A stretch of 64,000 nt of DNA, taken from assembly GCF_900090045.1 (NCBI RefSeq), contig NC_041787.1, positions 1,694,001 to 1,758,000 on the forward strand, written 5' to 3'. The position numbers were made by a program, and so were the translations under genes. Every line of letters starts with the position of its first letter. The first letter of the stretch is position 1. The notes under the pieces were generated by a model that saw only the letters and a program-made list of their open reading frames with translations, did no database searches and had not been told where the DNA came from. The DNA comes from Plasmodium malariae. Lineage: Eukaryota > Apicomplexa > Aconoidasida > Haemosporida > Plasmodiidae. Shown here piece after piece: positions 47,094 to 57,508 of this stretch.

Positions 47094-47275
47094 GTGAAAA
47101 TGAATGTAAAAATGCACATGAAAATGAATATGAAAGGAAATATGAAAAGGAATATGGAAAATTACAGAAGAAGGAACATAAGAATGAATATAAGAATGAA
47201 CATAAGAAGGAACGTAAAAATGAACGTAAAAGTGAACGTAAAAATGAACATAAAAATGAGCACAAAATTGTGCAC
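47094..47275 (+). repeat. Degenerate 12-bp array (AAAATGAAcrTA type)
   Basis: Around fifteen diverged units such as AAAATGAATGTA and AAAATGAACATA. It stays open as a Met/Lys/Asn frame because the period is a multiple of three. It ends just before the cleaner 12-bp array at 47311. Confidence 0.75.
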
Positions 47276-47310
47276 AGAGATGATTGCAAATTAAACGCAA
47301 ACACAAGCGC

Positions 47311-47478
47311 AGTAATAAACGCAGTAATAAACGCAGTAATAAACGCAGTAATAAACGCAGTAATAAACGCAGTAATAAACGCAGTAATAAACGCAGTAAT
47401 AAACGCAGTAATAAACGCAGTAATAAACGCAGTAATAAACGCAGTAATAAACACAGTAATAAACGCAGTAATAAACGC
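47311..47478 (+). repeat. 12-bp minisatellite (AGTAATAAACGC)n
   Basis: Fourteen consecutive units of AGTAATAAACGC from 47311, with a single substitution (CACAG for CGCAG) near the end, followed by a decayed unit. CG dinucleotides recur every 12 bp, which is striking in such AT-rich sequence. Several frames on both strands are open through it; none has flanking coding sequence. Confidence 0.92.
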
Positions 47479-48281
47479 TGTAATAAACTATTAAAGATCT
47501 ATTAATTAAACATTTTACATTTCTTTCAATAAATATACTTAGCGCGATACATTTATAATGCACAACCTTTACCTTTTTAATTAATGATGCTAATAGAAAA
47601 TACGAATTTTTAAACAAATAGCGTAAATAATGGTTTTTTCTTGCTACTATATATTTAATATTTTGCCAAATTTTAATTATTTCTTTCCTTTTAATTGTCT
47701 ATGATGCAAAATGGTAGAAAAATCGGCTTGTCATTTTTTGATAAATATTTATTAATCGAAAGAAGAGTTTTTTTTTTTTTTTTTTTTTTTTTAAACATGT
47801 ATTCATTATTGAAGGTTTCACTTAACTTTCATCCTTTTTAGCAAATAGGTAATTAAGTGCATACGTACATGAATAAACACGCGTGAATATGAATCATATG
47901 CACATAAGTTCATACGCATTAAAAACATGAATACTGTAACATTTATTCTCCTACATATTTGTGCGAGCTTTGGGTGTATTAGATAAATACTGTGAGCGCC
48001 TTTTTAGATACTTTTATTTTATATTATGGAGTCTAAATATTTTATTTGTACATATATATAAGCACATAAATGTTTTTGCACCTCAATTTGAAAACATACT
48101 TAAGTAAATTACTACTTTTGTATATCCTGTGTGTTCATAAATTCTTCTCAGTTTTTCTTAATAAACGTTCTGTGCGATGGAAATAAAAAAAAATGGTACC
48201 ACTTAAAAGTTTCCCCATTATATTACTAAAAATTAAGCATTTTAAAATATCGCGGAATGACCTTGTCGATAAATTTTGGAA

Positions 48282-48431
48282 TTAAAAAATTGTTTTTGTT
48301 TTTATTTTATTTTTGAAGTGATATGTATTTGCCTCATTTCGTAAATCAAATGCGTAACCTAACTCTGCAAAGAATACGAAACGTGAGAAGTTATATTTCT
48401 TTTTTAAGTTCTGTAGTATATTTTTTAACAT
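48282..48431 (-). CDS. Candidate 49-residue small ORF (unrecognised)
   Basis: A complete ATG-to-TAA frame of 49 codons in a locally less AT-rich part of the spacer downstream of RPAC2. The product is basic, with a hydrophobic centre and mixed composition: it begins MLKNILQNLKKKYNFSRF, continues VFFAELGYAFDLRNEAN and ends KIKTKTIF. No homology is recognised. The opposite strand is also partly open (36 codons at 48323-48433), so chance is possible. It may instead be an exon: AG acceptors precede it (CTACAG, TTTGCAG). Confidence 0.25.
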   Translation of the reverse strand: MLKNILQNLKKKYNFSRFVFFAELGYAFDLRNEANTYHFKNKIKTKTIF

Positions 48432-48664
48432 GATTATTATCAAGAGGAGCAATTTATGTATTCAATATAAGGTCTTTTTTATTTATTTTTATGTTAGCCT
48501 TTTTTCATGAATATACACAGTCTGGTTATTTTTTTACTGTTATGATCGTCATTAAAGTTGTTTTAAAATTATTTAATTTAATTAAATTTACAAAAAAAAG
48601 ATAAAAATGTTTATAAAAATATGCAGATTTGTTGTTTTTAATGCTAACAATGTATGTTAAGACA

Positions 48665-48695
<31 letters not shown>

Positions 48696-48860
48696 ACAAA
48701 TTCTGCTTTTTTTGTGTGTTTCTTTTGTTTTAATAAGCACAAGTGTCTCTTTTAAAAAAAAAAAAAAAAAAAAGAGGCCAACGAAATAAATAAAAAGGCT
48801 AAATGGGGAAATATAAGTAAACTAAAATTGAACATGATACTATAAAATATGCTCGATAAC

Positions 48861-49748
48861 TTAATGAGAGTTCTTTAACGTATTGTTAAACTTGTCCAAC
48901 ATAATATCACACATATGAGCTAAATCATCCAATGATTCCTTTAAAATGTTAATTGCTGGTTCACCTGAAAAAAAGATCATTTCAAGATACATTGTCCATA
49001 ATGATAAACGAATAAAAAAGGGTGCACATATGTGCATATATATATAAATGCCCAACAAACACACATACGTGCATTCGTATATACACCCTTACATAGGTAT
49101 ATACTTATCGAAGTACAGTGGGAACAAAAAATTTTGATGCGTTTTTCTTTCCAACCTGTTGTTTGAATCCGAAGGTTAATCTCCGCCTGAGTTGGATGAG
49201 GTACTGTGTACCCTGCAAATTCGATGCCTTCTTTTTGAAGCAAAATACAACGTAAACAGTTTCCTAAAAATTTTTAAATATCATAACAGCCAAATAAGTA
49301 TAAAGATTAATTTTACTAAAAAAATATATTTAAAAGTATATTTTAAATGTGGAGAGCGAAAACAATTTTTTTATGTTAAAAAAAAAATCAGATAAATTAT
49401 TATCATATTATGTAAATTTCAATAATCCTTCCAAATACTAACTTTTGGAACACAAGTTTTTTTTTCAGTGCACATAAAAATAACTGTTACTCGAACATGT
49501 ACCGGCTAACGCATAACGTGCATAAGCGTATATACACAAATATATACATACATACATATATATATACGTATTATACATATTTTGATACATAGCTGGCTTT
49601 TTTTAACCGCTTTTTCGGCTTTTATAATCACTGTGTTTTTATTCTTTTGTTGACATATGGACTTACCTAATGTATGATCTTCGTTTTCAAAACAGAAAGT
49701 AGCTTGTGTCAAAGTCCTCAAATCTTCAAAATACGTACTTTCTTCCAT
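48861..49748 (-). CDS. RPAC2: RNA polymerase I and III subunit RPAC2 (Rpc19)
   Basis: Three exons, 49748-49667, 49263-49156 and 48964-48861, total 294 nt and 97 residues. Both introns are phase 1: GTAAGT donor with TTTTTAG acceptor, then GTTGGA donor with TTTTTTCAG. The joined protein is a clean RPB11/AC19 fold: ATFCFENEDHTLG, then GIEFAGYTVPHPTQAEINLR and a C-terminal helix (LDDLAHMCDIMLDKFNNTLK). HTLG and GYTVPHP are diagnostic of the alpha-like small subunit shared by RNA polymerases I and III, which pairs with RPAC1. Human RPAC2 has 133 residues; this copy lacks most of the N-terminal extension. The ATG at 49748 gives a 15-residue leader before the conserved ATFCF. Start, splice sites and stop all agree with family length, so the model is firm. 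Confidence 0.93.
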
Positions 49749-50573
49749 TTTTGTATTTTAAGGGTTATTACTATAAACTAAAATAAAATGGTCCGCCGAT
49801 CAAAACTTAATGAAAGTTCATTTATCAAGAATTCGTTTGCAGTATTTAATTTAATATATTTTATTTTTATAAATTGTAAAAACAACTGTTTCACTAGCCT
49901 TCTATTTTTACTTCATTTTATTTCTACTTCATTTTATTTTAAGTTCATTTTATTTTATTACATTTATTTTATTGCATTTATTTTATTGCATTTATTTTAT
50001 TGCATTTATTTTATTGCATATATTTTATTGTATTTATTTTATTGTATTTATTTTATTGTATTTATTTTATTGTATTTATTTTATTTATTCAAATTTGCAA
50101 CATCAGCCAAGTAATAACGTAAATGCAACGAGTTTCATCAATTATGACTCAAATTAAAAAAATGGGAAAAAACAGAAACAATATCCCATTTCTATATATT
50201 TAAAGCACAAACAAAAAAAATAACAGGAAAAAAGGAAAAAAAAAAGGAAAAAATATATATATGTATATATGTTCTTATTTTATCTTATTTTTTGTACTAA
50301 AAATTGTTCACTTTATAAAAAAAATTTCAGATATCACATTTAAGGTACATGTTACAATGTTGTTTCATTGTAATAATTTAAAAAAAAAAACAGCTGTTTT
50401 ATATATAAAATGACTATATGCAAGTATGCATATGCGTACGCATATACGTATGCATATACGTACGCATATACGTATGCATATACGTATGCATATACATATG
50501 CATATACGTGCGTAATATAAATGATGACCTGCCCGAGCGTACACGTCTGAGTACTGCTCCAAGTTTAGAAGTT
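49749..50573. other. Spacer with 14-bp and TACG repeats
   Basis: Short same-strand spacer upstream of RPAC2. It holds a 14-bp tandem repeat of TTTTATTGCATTTA/TTGTATTTA (49955-50085) and a run of CATATACGTATG/CGTACG units (50425-50510), both of which create spurious open frames. No gene seen. Confidence 0.75.
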
Positions 50574-52814
50574 CTATGCATTGGCAAGATCTATCTGTTT
50601 TATGTCGTCTCCTTTTAAATCTAAAAAAATGTTTTGAAATTTTTTTTTAAGATTATTATAAGACCCTGCCAGGGAATCCCGCATGAACTCGTCGATAGAC
50701 TGTAAAGTTATTATAGTTATAAAAAGGGAAAAAAAAAATGAGAAAATTTAGGGAAACTAAATAAAAAGAGAAAATGTAGAAAGTAAAATAAAAAAGAATA
50801 TAATAAAACCATCTCTTACAAACACAAATAAAAAAAGGCAAAAAAAAAAAAAAAAAAAAAAGAATCTTGTAAATAACTCGTTATATTAGTATATATATAA
50901 CACACTGATGATAATTCTTTGATATATCTTATCATCCCTCTTCTTTTTAACCTCTATCCTTTTTTGATATTTATAAAAAAAAACAGTTGCATATATGATG
51001 TTTCTTTCGTTGCTTGAGTTTGTTCTTAGGATCGATTTTACTTTATCTCCGTTCAAGCTAAAAGGATAAAAAAAAATATATATATAAATAGTGAAAAATA
51101 AAACATATATAACGCAAAATAAAACAAAGCGGAATTAGATTAATGGGAGGGCCAAGAATAATAATATGCTAAATTGAAAAGGGGCCACGTAATATTGAAG
51201 TATATATATATATATATATATTTGTATTTGTATATGTACACATGCGCGTGGGGGTATAAGCGCATTGTTCCCCTTCCCCTTTCGGCCCTACGTGGAAGTA
51301 ATGAAATATAAATGAATGTCAGCCATATCCATATAAGTCGGTATGAAGTCCGAGGGTTTGTCAAACAGGATATCCTTTTTTGTTAAGTAAAAAGAGTTCC
51401 ATAGATAATCTACGGAATAACTTTGTTCATTCAGTGTGATGGCGAATCGTAGTCCCTTTCGCATAATAAATATATTAGCAGGGTAAAAAATAAATAAGCC
51501 TATAATGTTTATTTTAGGTTCTGTATAGGAAAAAAAAATATTATATATATCGGAGGATGACAAATATATTTGAATACATTCATTCACATTGGATATATAT
51601 TTTAAGATTTGTTTTGCAGTGGTATCATTTATTGTTACTGGTCCCTTTGTGCTTATTGAAGTAACAAATGTTTTTCTATTATTAATATAAATATTTTTGG
51701 ACACCTTCACTTTTATAAAATAGCCTACCATAAAAGATTTCAATAAAAAATTATTACCACAATGAATCGATTCTTCTCTGAAATTATTATTGGAACCGAT
51801 TTTTTTTGATAAAAACCATTCTATAAGTGTAAAATCATCATGAGATATATTTTCTTTTTTTTTTGAATTATCTGTTTGCATTGAATTTAATTCTTTCACT
51901 TTTATAATATCCCCATCTTGCATATCACCTAAAATGATAATAGGATTATAAACATGTCCTAATTTTAATGCTGTATTTATAATCTCATCCATTTTTTTTC
52001 TTTCAATATTTTTTTCAAATTGTTGTGTGTTTTTATATAACTTATTATTTATATCATCTAATAAATTTTGAAAATTATTTTTATTTTCTTTATTTAAAAT
52101 ATTATTATCATATACATATTTTTCTTCAATTTCTTCAGTATTTATCTTATTATATTTTACTGTCCCATATTCTAACACATTTAAACCGTATAGCATTTTT
52201 ATATTATGAATAAAAGAAATTTTATCATCATTATCTTTTAATATAAAACTACATAAATTAAATTTTTGCTGTTCCGTGTACTCTTTATTTATTCTTAAAA
52301 ATATATCAATAGTATTTATCGAGCTCTCTATCGTCTCAATATCTTTAATTAATATTTCTTTTATAATATTACCATGATCATCTACAAGCACTATTTTGCA
52401 TTGTGGTTCATTTTTCAATTCCATTAATAAGGGGAAAAAAGTATCATCTATTTTATAATTTACACAAAATATACTATTTCTTAGTAAACATTTGCTTGGC
52501 TTGTACCTCTTTACCCTATTCTTCGTTTTGAATAATTCAACGTTTTCATTTATACTGCTTTTAGATAACTTTCCACTGGTTCGAAGTTTTGGTTCATTTT
52601 TCTTTCTCGGTTTTTTACTATCACAATTTGATTCATCCTTCTTTTGGTTGTTACTACTTTTTCCATTTTTATTTTCGTTGTTACTGCTTTCTCCACCCTT
52701 CTTTTCGGTATTACTACTTTCCTCATCTTTATTTCCATTTTTGTTCCTCCTCTCCCCATAACATTTCCTTGAATAGGATGAAGTAACACTTTCTGAATAT
52801 ATTGTATTACCCAT
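50574..52814 (-). CDS. Conserved Plasmodium-type protein, three exons (unknown function)
   Basis: Exons 52814-51292, 51057-50904 and 50699-50574 give 600 residues. The first exon alone would stop at 51288, but a GTAGGG donor at its end, a CCTTTTAG acceptor and a second intron (GTGTTA donor, ACTTTACAG acceptor) extend the frame by 93 residues. The added sequence looks coding: GDKVKSILRTNSSNERN, FFYKYQKRIEVKKKRDDK, and a helical end SIDEFMRDSLAGSYNNLKKK. Residues 2-110 are Lys/Asn/Ser low complexity; the protein begins MGNTIYS, only a weak N-myristoylation candidate because position 6 is Tyr. The rest is folded-looking alpha/beta sequence without a motif I recognise (KIVLVDDHGNIIKEILIKDI, YSVDYLWNSFYLTKKDI). 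The second donor is the least certain part; an alternative GT there gives a poorer frame. Confidence 0.75.
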
Positions 52815-52984
52815 TAAGTATTACCTGTACTTTCGTTCATCATGTTTTCATATTTTATAAATGAGTCAAAGTATAATAAAGGCATAGAAAAAAATTAATT
52901 GAACACGTATAATTCGAAAAAAAAGGGGTGCACCAATTGAAAAAAAGGACAGAACAAATCAAATGAAGAAAAATAAAAAAAAAA

Positions 52985-53177
52985 CAAATTAAACAAATAA
53001 ATAAAACAAATAAATAAAACATATGAATAAAACAAATGAATTAAACAAATAAATAAAACAAATGAATAAAACAAATGAATAAAACAAATGAATAAAACAA
53101 ATGAATAAAACGAATGAATAAAACAAATGAATAAAACAAATGAATAAAACAAATGAATAAAACAAATGAATAAAAGA
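52985..53177 (+). repeat. 13-bp tandem array (AATAAAACAAATG)n
   Basis: About fourteen units of AATAAAACAAATG, with AAATA and CGAATG variants, immediately upstream of the 600-residue gene. The Phe/Ile-rich minus-strand frames across it are artefacts of the repeat. Confidence 0.85.
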
Positions 53178-53750
53178 GTAAACAGATGAACTGATATAAT
53201 TCAGAAATGTTACAGGTTAAGCAAAAAGAAATGGTTACATGGGTTAATTCTGTGTACACATATACAATGTTGAACGGTTGAAACAAAAAGACAAGTATAC
53301 TTAAAAGTTCAGACAAATTTTTCTATTTCGGAAAGTAGACAATTTTAAATTATATTGCCATTGTAAGTAGCATGATTTTTTCGTCACATTTTTTTATTCA
53401 TTTATTTATTTTATTTTATTTATTTTTTTTATTTTTTTTTGTATAGAGAATGTTAAAATAAAATGATCATATTTAAAGGATAATTAAAATAAAAGAATGA
53501 TGTCGGCGTAAAATTAAAAACAAAGCCATTATTTTTATAGAAAAATTAAGAGGCAAATAATATCAAATAAGTTAAAAATATGATGCTAAATTTTTAAGTT
53601 CTGAAATATTTAACTTCGACAAATTAAAATAGATTTTTAATTTTACAATTATAAAAAGTGTATTAATAAGTCAGGTAATTTTAATGTGTGCGAAGTTCAA
53701 ATTCAATATTTAATAAAAGAGGAAAAAAAAAAAAAAAAATGTAAACCAGA

Positions 53751-53960
53751 CATAGTAAAGATAAGAACAAATTATATAACAAACATAGTAAAGATAAGAA
53801 CAAATTATATAACAAACATAGCAAAAATAAAGAGTACAAATTATATAACAAACATAGCAAAAATAAAGAGTACAAATTATATAACAAACATGGCAAAAAT
53901 AAAGAGTACAAATTATATAACAAACATGGCAAAAATAAAGAGTACAAATTATATAACAAA
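53751..53960 (+). repeat. 33/36-bp tandem array
   Basis: Two 33-bp units (CATAGTAAAGATAAGAACAA start) are followed by four 36-bp units differing by a three-base insertion. All steps are multiples of three, so a plus-strand frame with a repeated TNYITN motif remains open, but it has no ATG before the repeats. Confidence 0.88.
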
Positions 53961-54486
53961 CATGGCGAACAAAGCGAACATAACAAACTTAACTAATGCA
54001 GTAAATACTGATTCATTTAATTTTACTTAATAACACAATAGAGAGTATAAGTTCTGTTTTCTCTCTAAGTGTATTTTAGATTTTTTAATTCTCTGGTTAT
54101 GTTTTAAATATGTTGATATGTGCTCGTCATATTCTATATATATATATATATATATATATAGCCCCACAAATGCATATACGTAATGAACCCACCAAGTGTC
54201 TTATATATTTAACTTTCCGCATTTTCACCTTATTCATTTTGCAAATTTTTTATTAAATTGATAAAGACTTCAGAAATGAAATAAATTATCACAAATTTTT
54301 GAAACATCAGTCTTCATGTATTTTTAATAAAATTTTATTATTTAAAAAGAACATATACATTCATATTCTTTTTTAAGAAATATTATCACGTTCACTTATA
54401 AAAAAAATACTTTAAATGGCAATACTGTGAAGTACATAAAGAACGAACAATATTTTTCTTTAAGAAAATATATGTTCTTTTCACCA

Positions 54487-54665
54487 CTACAAAGATTTGT
54501 ATTCAGAGAAATAGTACAAAAGGCTATCAGCCTTAAAGAATCTTTTTATGAACCCTTGAAAATTAATTAAAAAAAAAAAAAAGATAAGAAAATGAAATTT
54601 CATACCACAAATTTTAATAAAAACTATACGAAAATAAGCATTATACGTTAAAATTTTCTGCCATG
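54487..54665 (-). CDS. Candidate last two exons of a small gene (unrecognised)
   Basis: Proposed exons 54665-54606 and 54554-54487 are joined in phase 1 (GTATGA donor, TTTTCAAG acceptor) and preceded by a good acceptor (TTTACATTTTCAG). They encode WQKILTYNAYFRIVFIKIC and FIKRFFKADSLLYYFSEYK plus a stop: basic, aromatic, possibly one membrane segment. The 5' exon is not located; a short ATG exon ending in phase 1 somewhere in 54680-54900 is needed. The 51-nt intron happens to lack stops, so the frame also reads through. The composition suggests a small organellar protein, but that is a guess. Confidence 0.3.
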
Positions 54666-55089
54666 CTGAAAATGTAAAAATGGAAGAATGACTGTCGCTG
54701 CTCACGCATATACGCATATAATATATATATATATATGTACGTATGTACTTATGTGTATGTGTGTGTATGTTCATTTCTATTGCGTAAAACGAGCTACTTA
54801 AACATTTTAAAAAAATTTTCTTCTTTTTTATCTTTAATTATGAAAAAAATGAAATAATCACATATCAACATAGTTTAGTCCCTTTTCCTAATGTTACTCC
54901 ATTTTTTCCTTCGTTTTATTTCATAATTCACAGGTACATAAACCAAACAATAATTGAGAAATATTTATGTTGAATGTGATCGAATTATTATAGGATCCTA
55001 AGTAATACACACTATAGAATAGCTTTTAATTTTACGCATAGAGAAATAATTAATATAAAGGTAATATATATTACACTGCATAGTTACAT

Positions 55090-55131
<42 letters not shown>

Positions 55132-55287
55132 ATAAAAAATGTCATAATTTCGAAGTTATTTACATTTCTCTCTATCGTAGCTTTAAACATATGTATTTAT
55201 ATTTGAAGAGAAGCATAAAAAAAATTTTATGGGAAAAAACAAATTTAGCAGTCATAACTCTCATCTTTTTCTTTCTTTTTTAATTTG

Positions 55288-55289
<2 letters not shown>

Positions 55290-55366
<77 letters not shown>
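55290..55366. repeat. (TA)n run, 77 bp
   Basis: An uninterrupted TA dinucleotide run, the longest in the window, about 200 bp upstream of the UDG start codon. It is a likely site of length polymorphism and of assembly error. Confidence 0.95.
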
Positions 55367-55369
<3 letters not shown>

Positions 55370-55569
55370 TATGTATGTATTATATATTATGCAAAAAAAT
55401 GTCATTTAATTAATTTTTTTTTTATGTGTCTAACAGCCTGTTTTCACGTATTTACACTTTAAATTTCCAAATTTGTTGCACAAGCAAATAGTTTTATTTA
55501 ATTTATTTCATCTCAAAATTTCTCTTTTTTTTGGTATTTTCCATTCCATTTTAACTAGCTTTTTTACAA

Positions 55570-56517
55570 ATGAATAAAATAAAAGTTCAAAAAAAAATTG
55601 ATCACTTTTTTCCTATCAAAAGGAAAAAAAGTGTGACCGTAAGTAGTGAAAAGGGTGCAGATAATTCTTCAGACTCCGTTGTAAGTACTTGTTTTGAAAA
55701 GTTAGATAAGGAAAATGATTGGAAAAAAAGGAAAGTAAGCGATATGGAAGGATTAGAAAAAGATGATAAAATAGATTTAAATACTAAGGATGTTTTTAAC
55801 GATATCTGTGAAATAAAAACTAAAAATGAAGGACCGTCTGATTATAGTTATATAGACGAGATTAAGAAATTAATGCACATAGAATGGTATGAACAGTTAA
55901 AGAACGAATTTAAAAAGAACTATTTTAAAAATATGTATTTGAAAATAAAAGAAGAAAGAAAAACTAAAGTTATATATCCACCTGAACATTTAGTTTTTAG
56001 TGCTTTTTTAAAAACGCCTTTATCAAATATAAAAGTAGTCATAGTTGGTCAAGACCCATATCATCAAAAAGGTCAGGCCATGGGATTATGTTTTTCTGTA
56101 CCGGCTGGTATTAAAATACCTCCAAGCTTAAAAAATATTTTAAAAGAAATAAAACAAAAAAGTAATCATGGAAATTTAATTAGCTGGTCAGAACAAGGGG
56201 TATTCTTATTAAATACTTCTTTAACTGTTGAAGAAAATAAACCAGCTTCACACAAAAATTATGGATGGGAAACCTTTACTGATCAGGTTATTAATATTAT
56301 AAATCAAAAGAAACAAAAAATTATTTTTATGTTATGGGGTAATTTTGCAATAAAAAAATGTTCAAAAATTGATACAAAGAAACATTTTATTTTAAAAGCT
56401 GGACATCCATCGCCTTTGAGTATAAAACATTTTGAGAATTGTGATCATTTCAACAAATGTAACAATATTCTTATTCAAAATAACTTGGACCCAATAAAAT
56501 GGGAACTGCCCCAATGA
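55570..56517 (+). CDS. UNG: Uracil-DNA glycosylase, family 1 (UNG)
   Basis: A 315-residue enzyme that removes uracil from DNA and starts base excision repair. The catalytic water-activating motif GQDPYH is at 160-165 (Asp162), and the minor-groove motif GHPSPLS at 278-284 (His279). LLNTSLTVE and FMLWGNFA complete the family signature. The first 90 residues are a Lys/Ser/Asp-rich leader that begins with a textbook PCNA-interaction motif, QKKIDHFF at residues 7-14 (Q-x-x-I-x-x-F-F), followed by a basic KRKK that may be a nuclear localisation signal. This N-terminal layout matches nuclear UNG2, and I see no mitochondrial presequence. Size agrees with human UNG (304-313). Single exon; the start codon is fixed by the PIP motif just after it. 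Confidence 0.95.
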   Translation: MNKIKVQKKIDHFFPIKRKKSVTVSSEKGADNSSDSVVSTCFEKLDKENDWKKRKVSDMEGLEKDDKIDLNTKDVFNDICEIKTKNEGPSDYSYIDEIKKLMHIEWYEQLKNEFKKNYFKNMYLKIKEERKTKVIYPPEHLVFSAFLKTPLSNIKVVIVGQDPYHQKGQAMGLCFSVPAGIKIPPSLKNILKEIKQKSNHGNLISWSEQGVFLLNTSLTVEENKPASHKNYGWETFTDQVINIINQKKQKIIFMLWGNFAIKKCSKIDTKKHFILKAGHPSPLSIKHFENCDHFNKCNNILIQNNLDPIKWELPQ

Positions 56518-57508
56518 GAAGGCTGAAGAAGAAAAACTGAAGGTAAGACGAAAAAACGATTAAATAAAACGAAGAAAAACAAAACAACCAAATTAGCAAA
56601 AGAGCAATTCCTTTGATTCTTATAAATATAACAGCTAGTTTGAAGACTTATTCATTCAAAAATGCGTCATCCATTTCTGTATATTTCGTTCATTTAGTTT
56701 TGCTTCGATATATTTACCTGAACGTTCATATTTTTTTTTTTTTTTTTTTTTTATTATTTATTACTGTCACAATTTGTATGATATGTTTAAAAGGCCCTAG
56801 TGTACACTAATGTAACATTAATTTTAATGTTTTATAAAATTTCTGACACATTGTTACCCTTCCTTAATTTAGTAGCTTATCTTTTTTAATATGTTTTTGT
56901 ATGCTCTTACTTAAACAAATCAACATAAAACTGATAATACGCTGAAGTGTGAACATTTTCGAAATGATTTAACAAAAAAATATGAACAGTACATGTTTTA
57001 AAATATAAATGCGAAAATGAAGTCGAGTTCATTTTTATATTTACAAATATGCGTAAATATTTGAGCATTCGTCTTTGAAACTCACATGGGGTATTATACC
57101 TATAGATCACAGTTAAATACTACTGACGTTTTTGTAGTCCTTTTTGCTCTTTTTTTTTTTTTTTTTTTTTTTTACTCTTTATTTTATTTCTACATGATTG
57201 TATTTATTTTATTTTTACGGGCTTGTATTTTATTTTATTTTTACATGTTTGTATTTTATTTTATTTCTGCGTGTTTGTATTTTTTTTTTTTTTTTTTCCT
57301 GTTTGTGCATTTTTGGCCTTTCATGTTACATGATTGTTTAGTCCTATATATTATCGCGTTTTATAACCATACAGTTTTGGTATATCATGTTAGTATGTGA
57401 TATTAACATAGCATGTTAGCACACTGTAGTGCCACACTAAATCGTACTTCCTTACACAATTCGTTGTCATAACTTCCCTTACTTCTTTCCCTCGATTTGT
57501 TACGCCAT
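56518..57508. other. Same-strand spacer
   Basis: UDG 3' region and Lon 5' region, with poly-T at 56731-56750, 57152-57172 and 57281-57297 and TTTTATTTTTACATG-like repeats at 57175-57280. No gene seen. Confidence 0.7.

Larger units (their letters stand above)
45091..48860. other. 3.8-kb spacer with three tandem repeats
   Basis: Same-strand spacer between the KH gene and RPAC2, both on the minus strand. It starts with the KH leader (TATA microsatellite 45130-45280, A-tracts 45340-45366, 45525-45548, 45589-45604). It then holds a 34-bp triplicate (46747-46848), a 12-bp degenerate array (47094-47275) and a 12-bp near-perfect array (47311-47478). Poly-T runs lie at 46962-46980, 47007-47022 and 47770-47792. 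A candidate 49-codon ORF sits at 48282-48431. Confidence 0.65.
52815..55569. other. Divergent spacer with two tandem arrays and a long AT run
   Basis: Head-to-head region between the 600-residue gene (minus) and UDG (plus). It holds a 13-bp array (52985-53177), a 33/36-bp array (53751-53960), poly-T at 55092-55122 and a 77-bp (TA)n run (55290-55366). A candidate spliced C-terminal segment on the minus strand (54487-54665) is listed separately; an open exon-like stretch on the plus strand lies at about 54994-55059. Confidence 0.65.

Noticed and set aside
47089..47617. Repeat proteins such as (AVIN)n, (NKRS)n, (TAFI)n and (VYYC)n
   Set aside because: All are alternative readings of the same 12-bp array.
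57497..57508. Upstream start for Lon
   Set aside because: The frame begins at TTG; the first ATG is at 57509.
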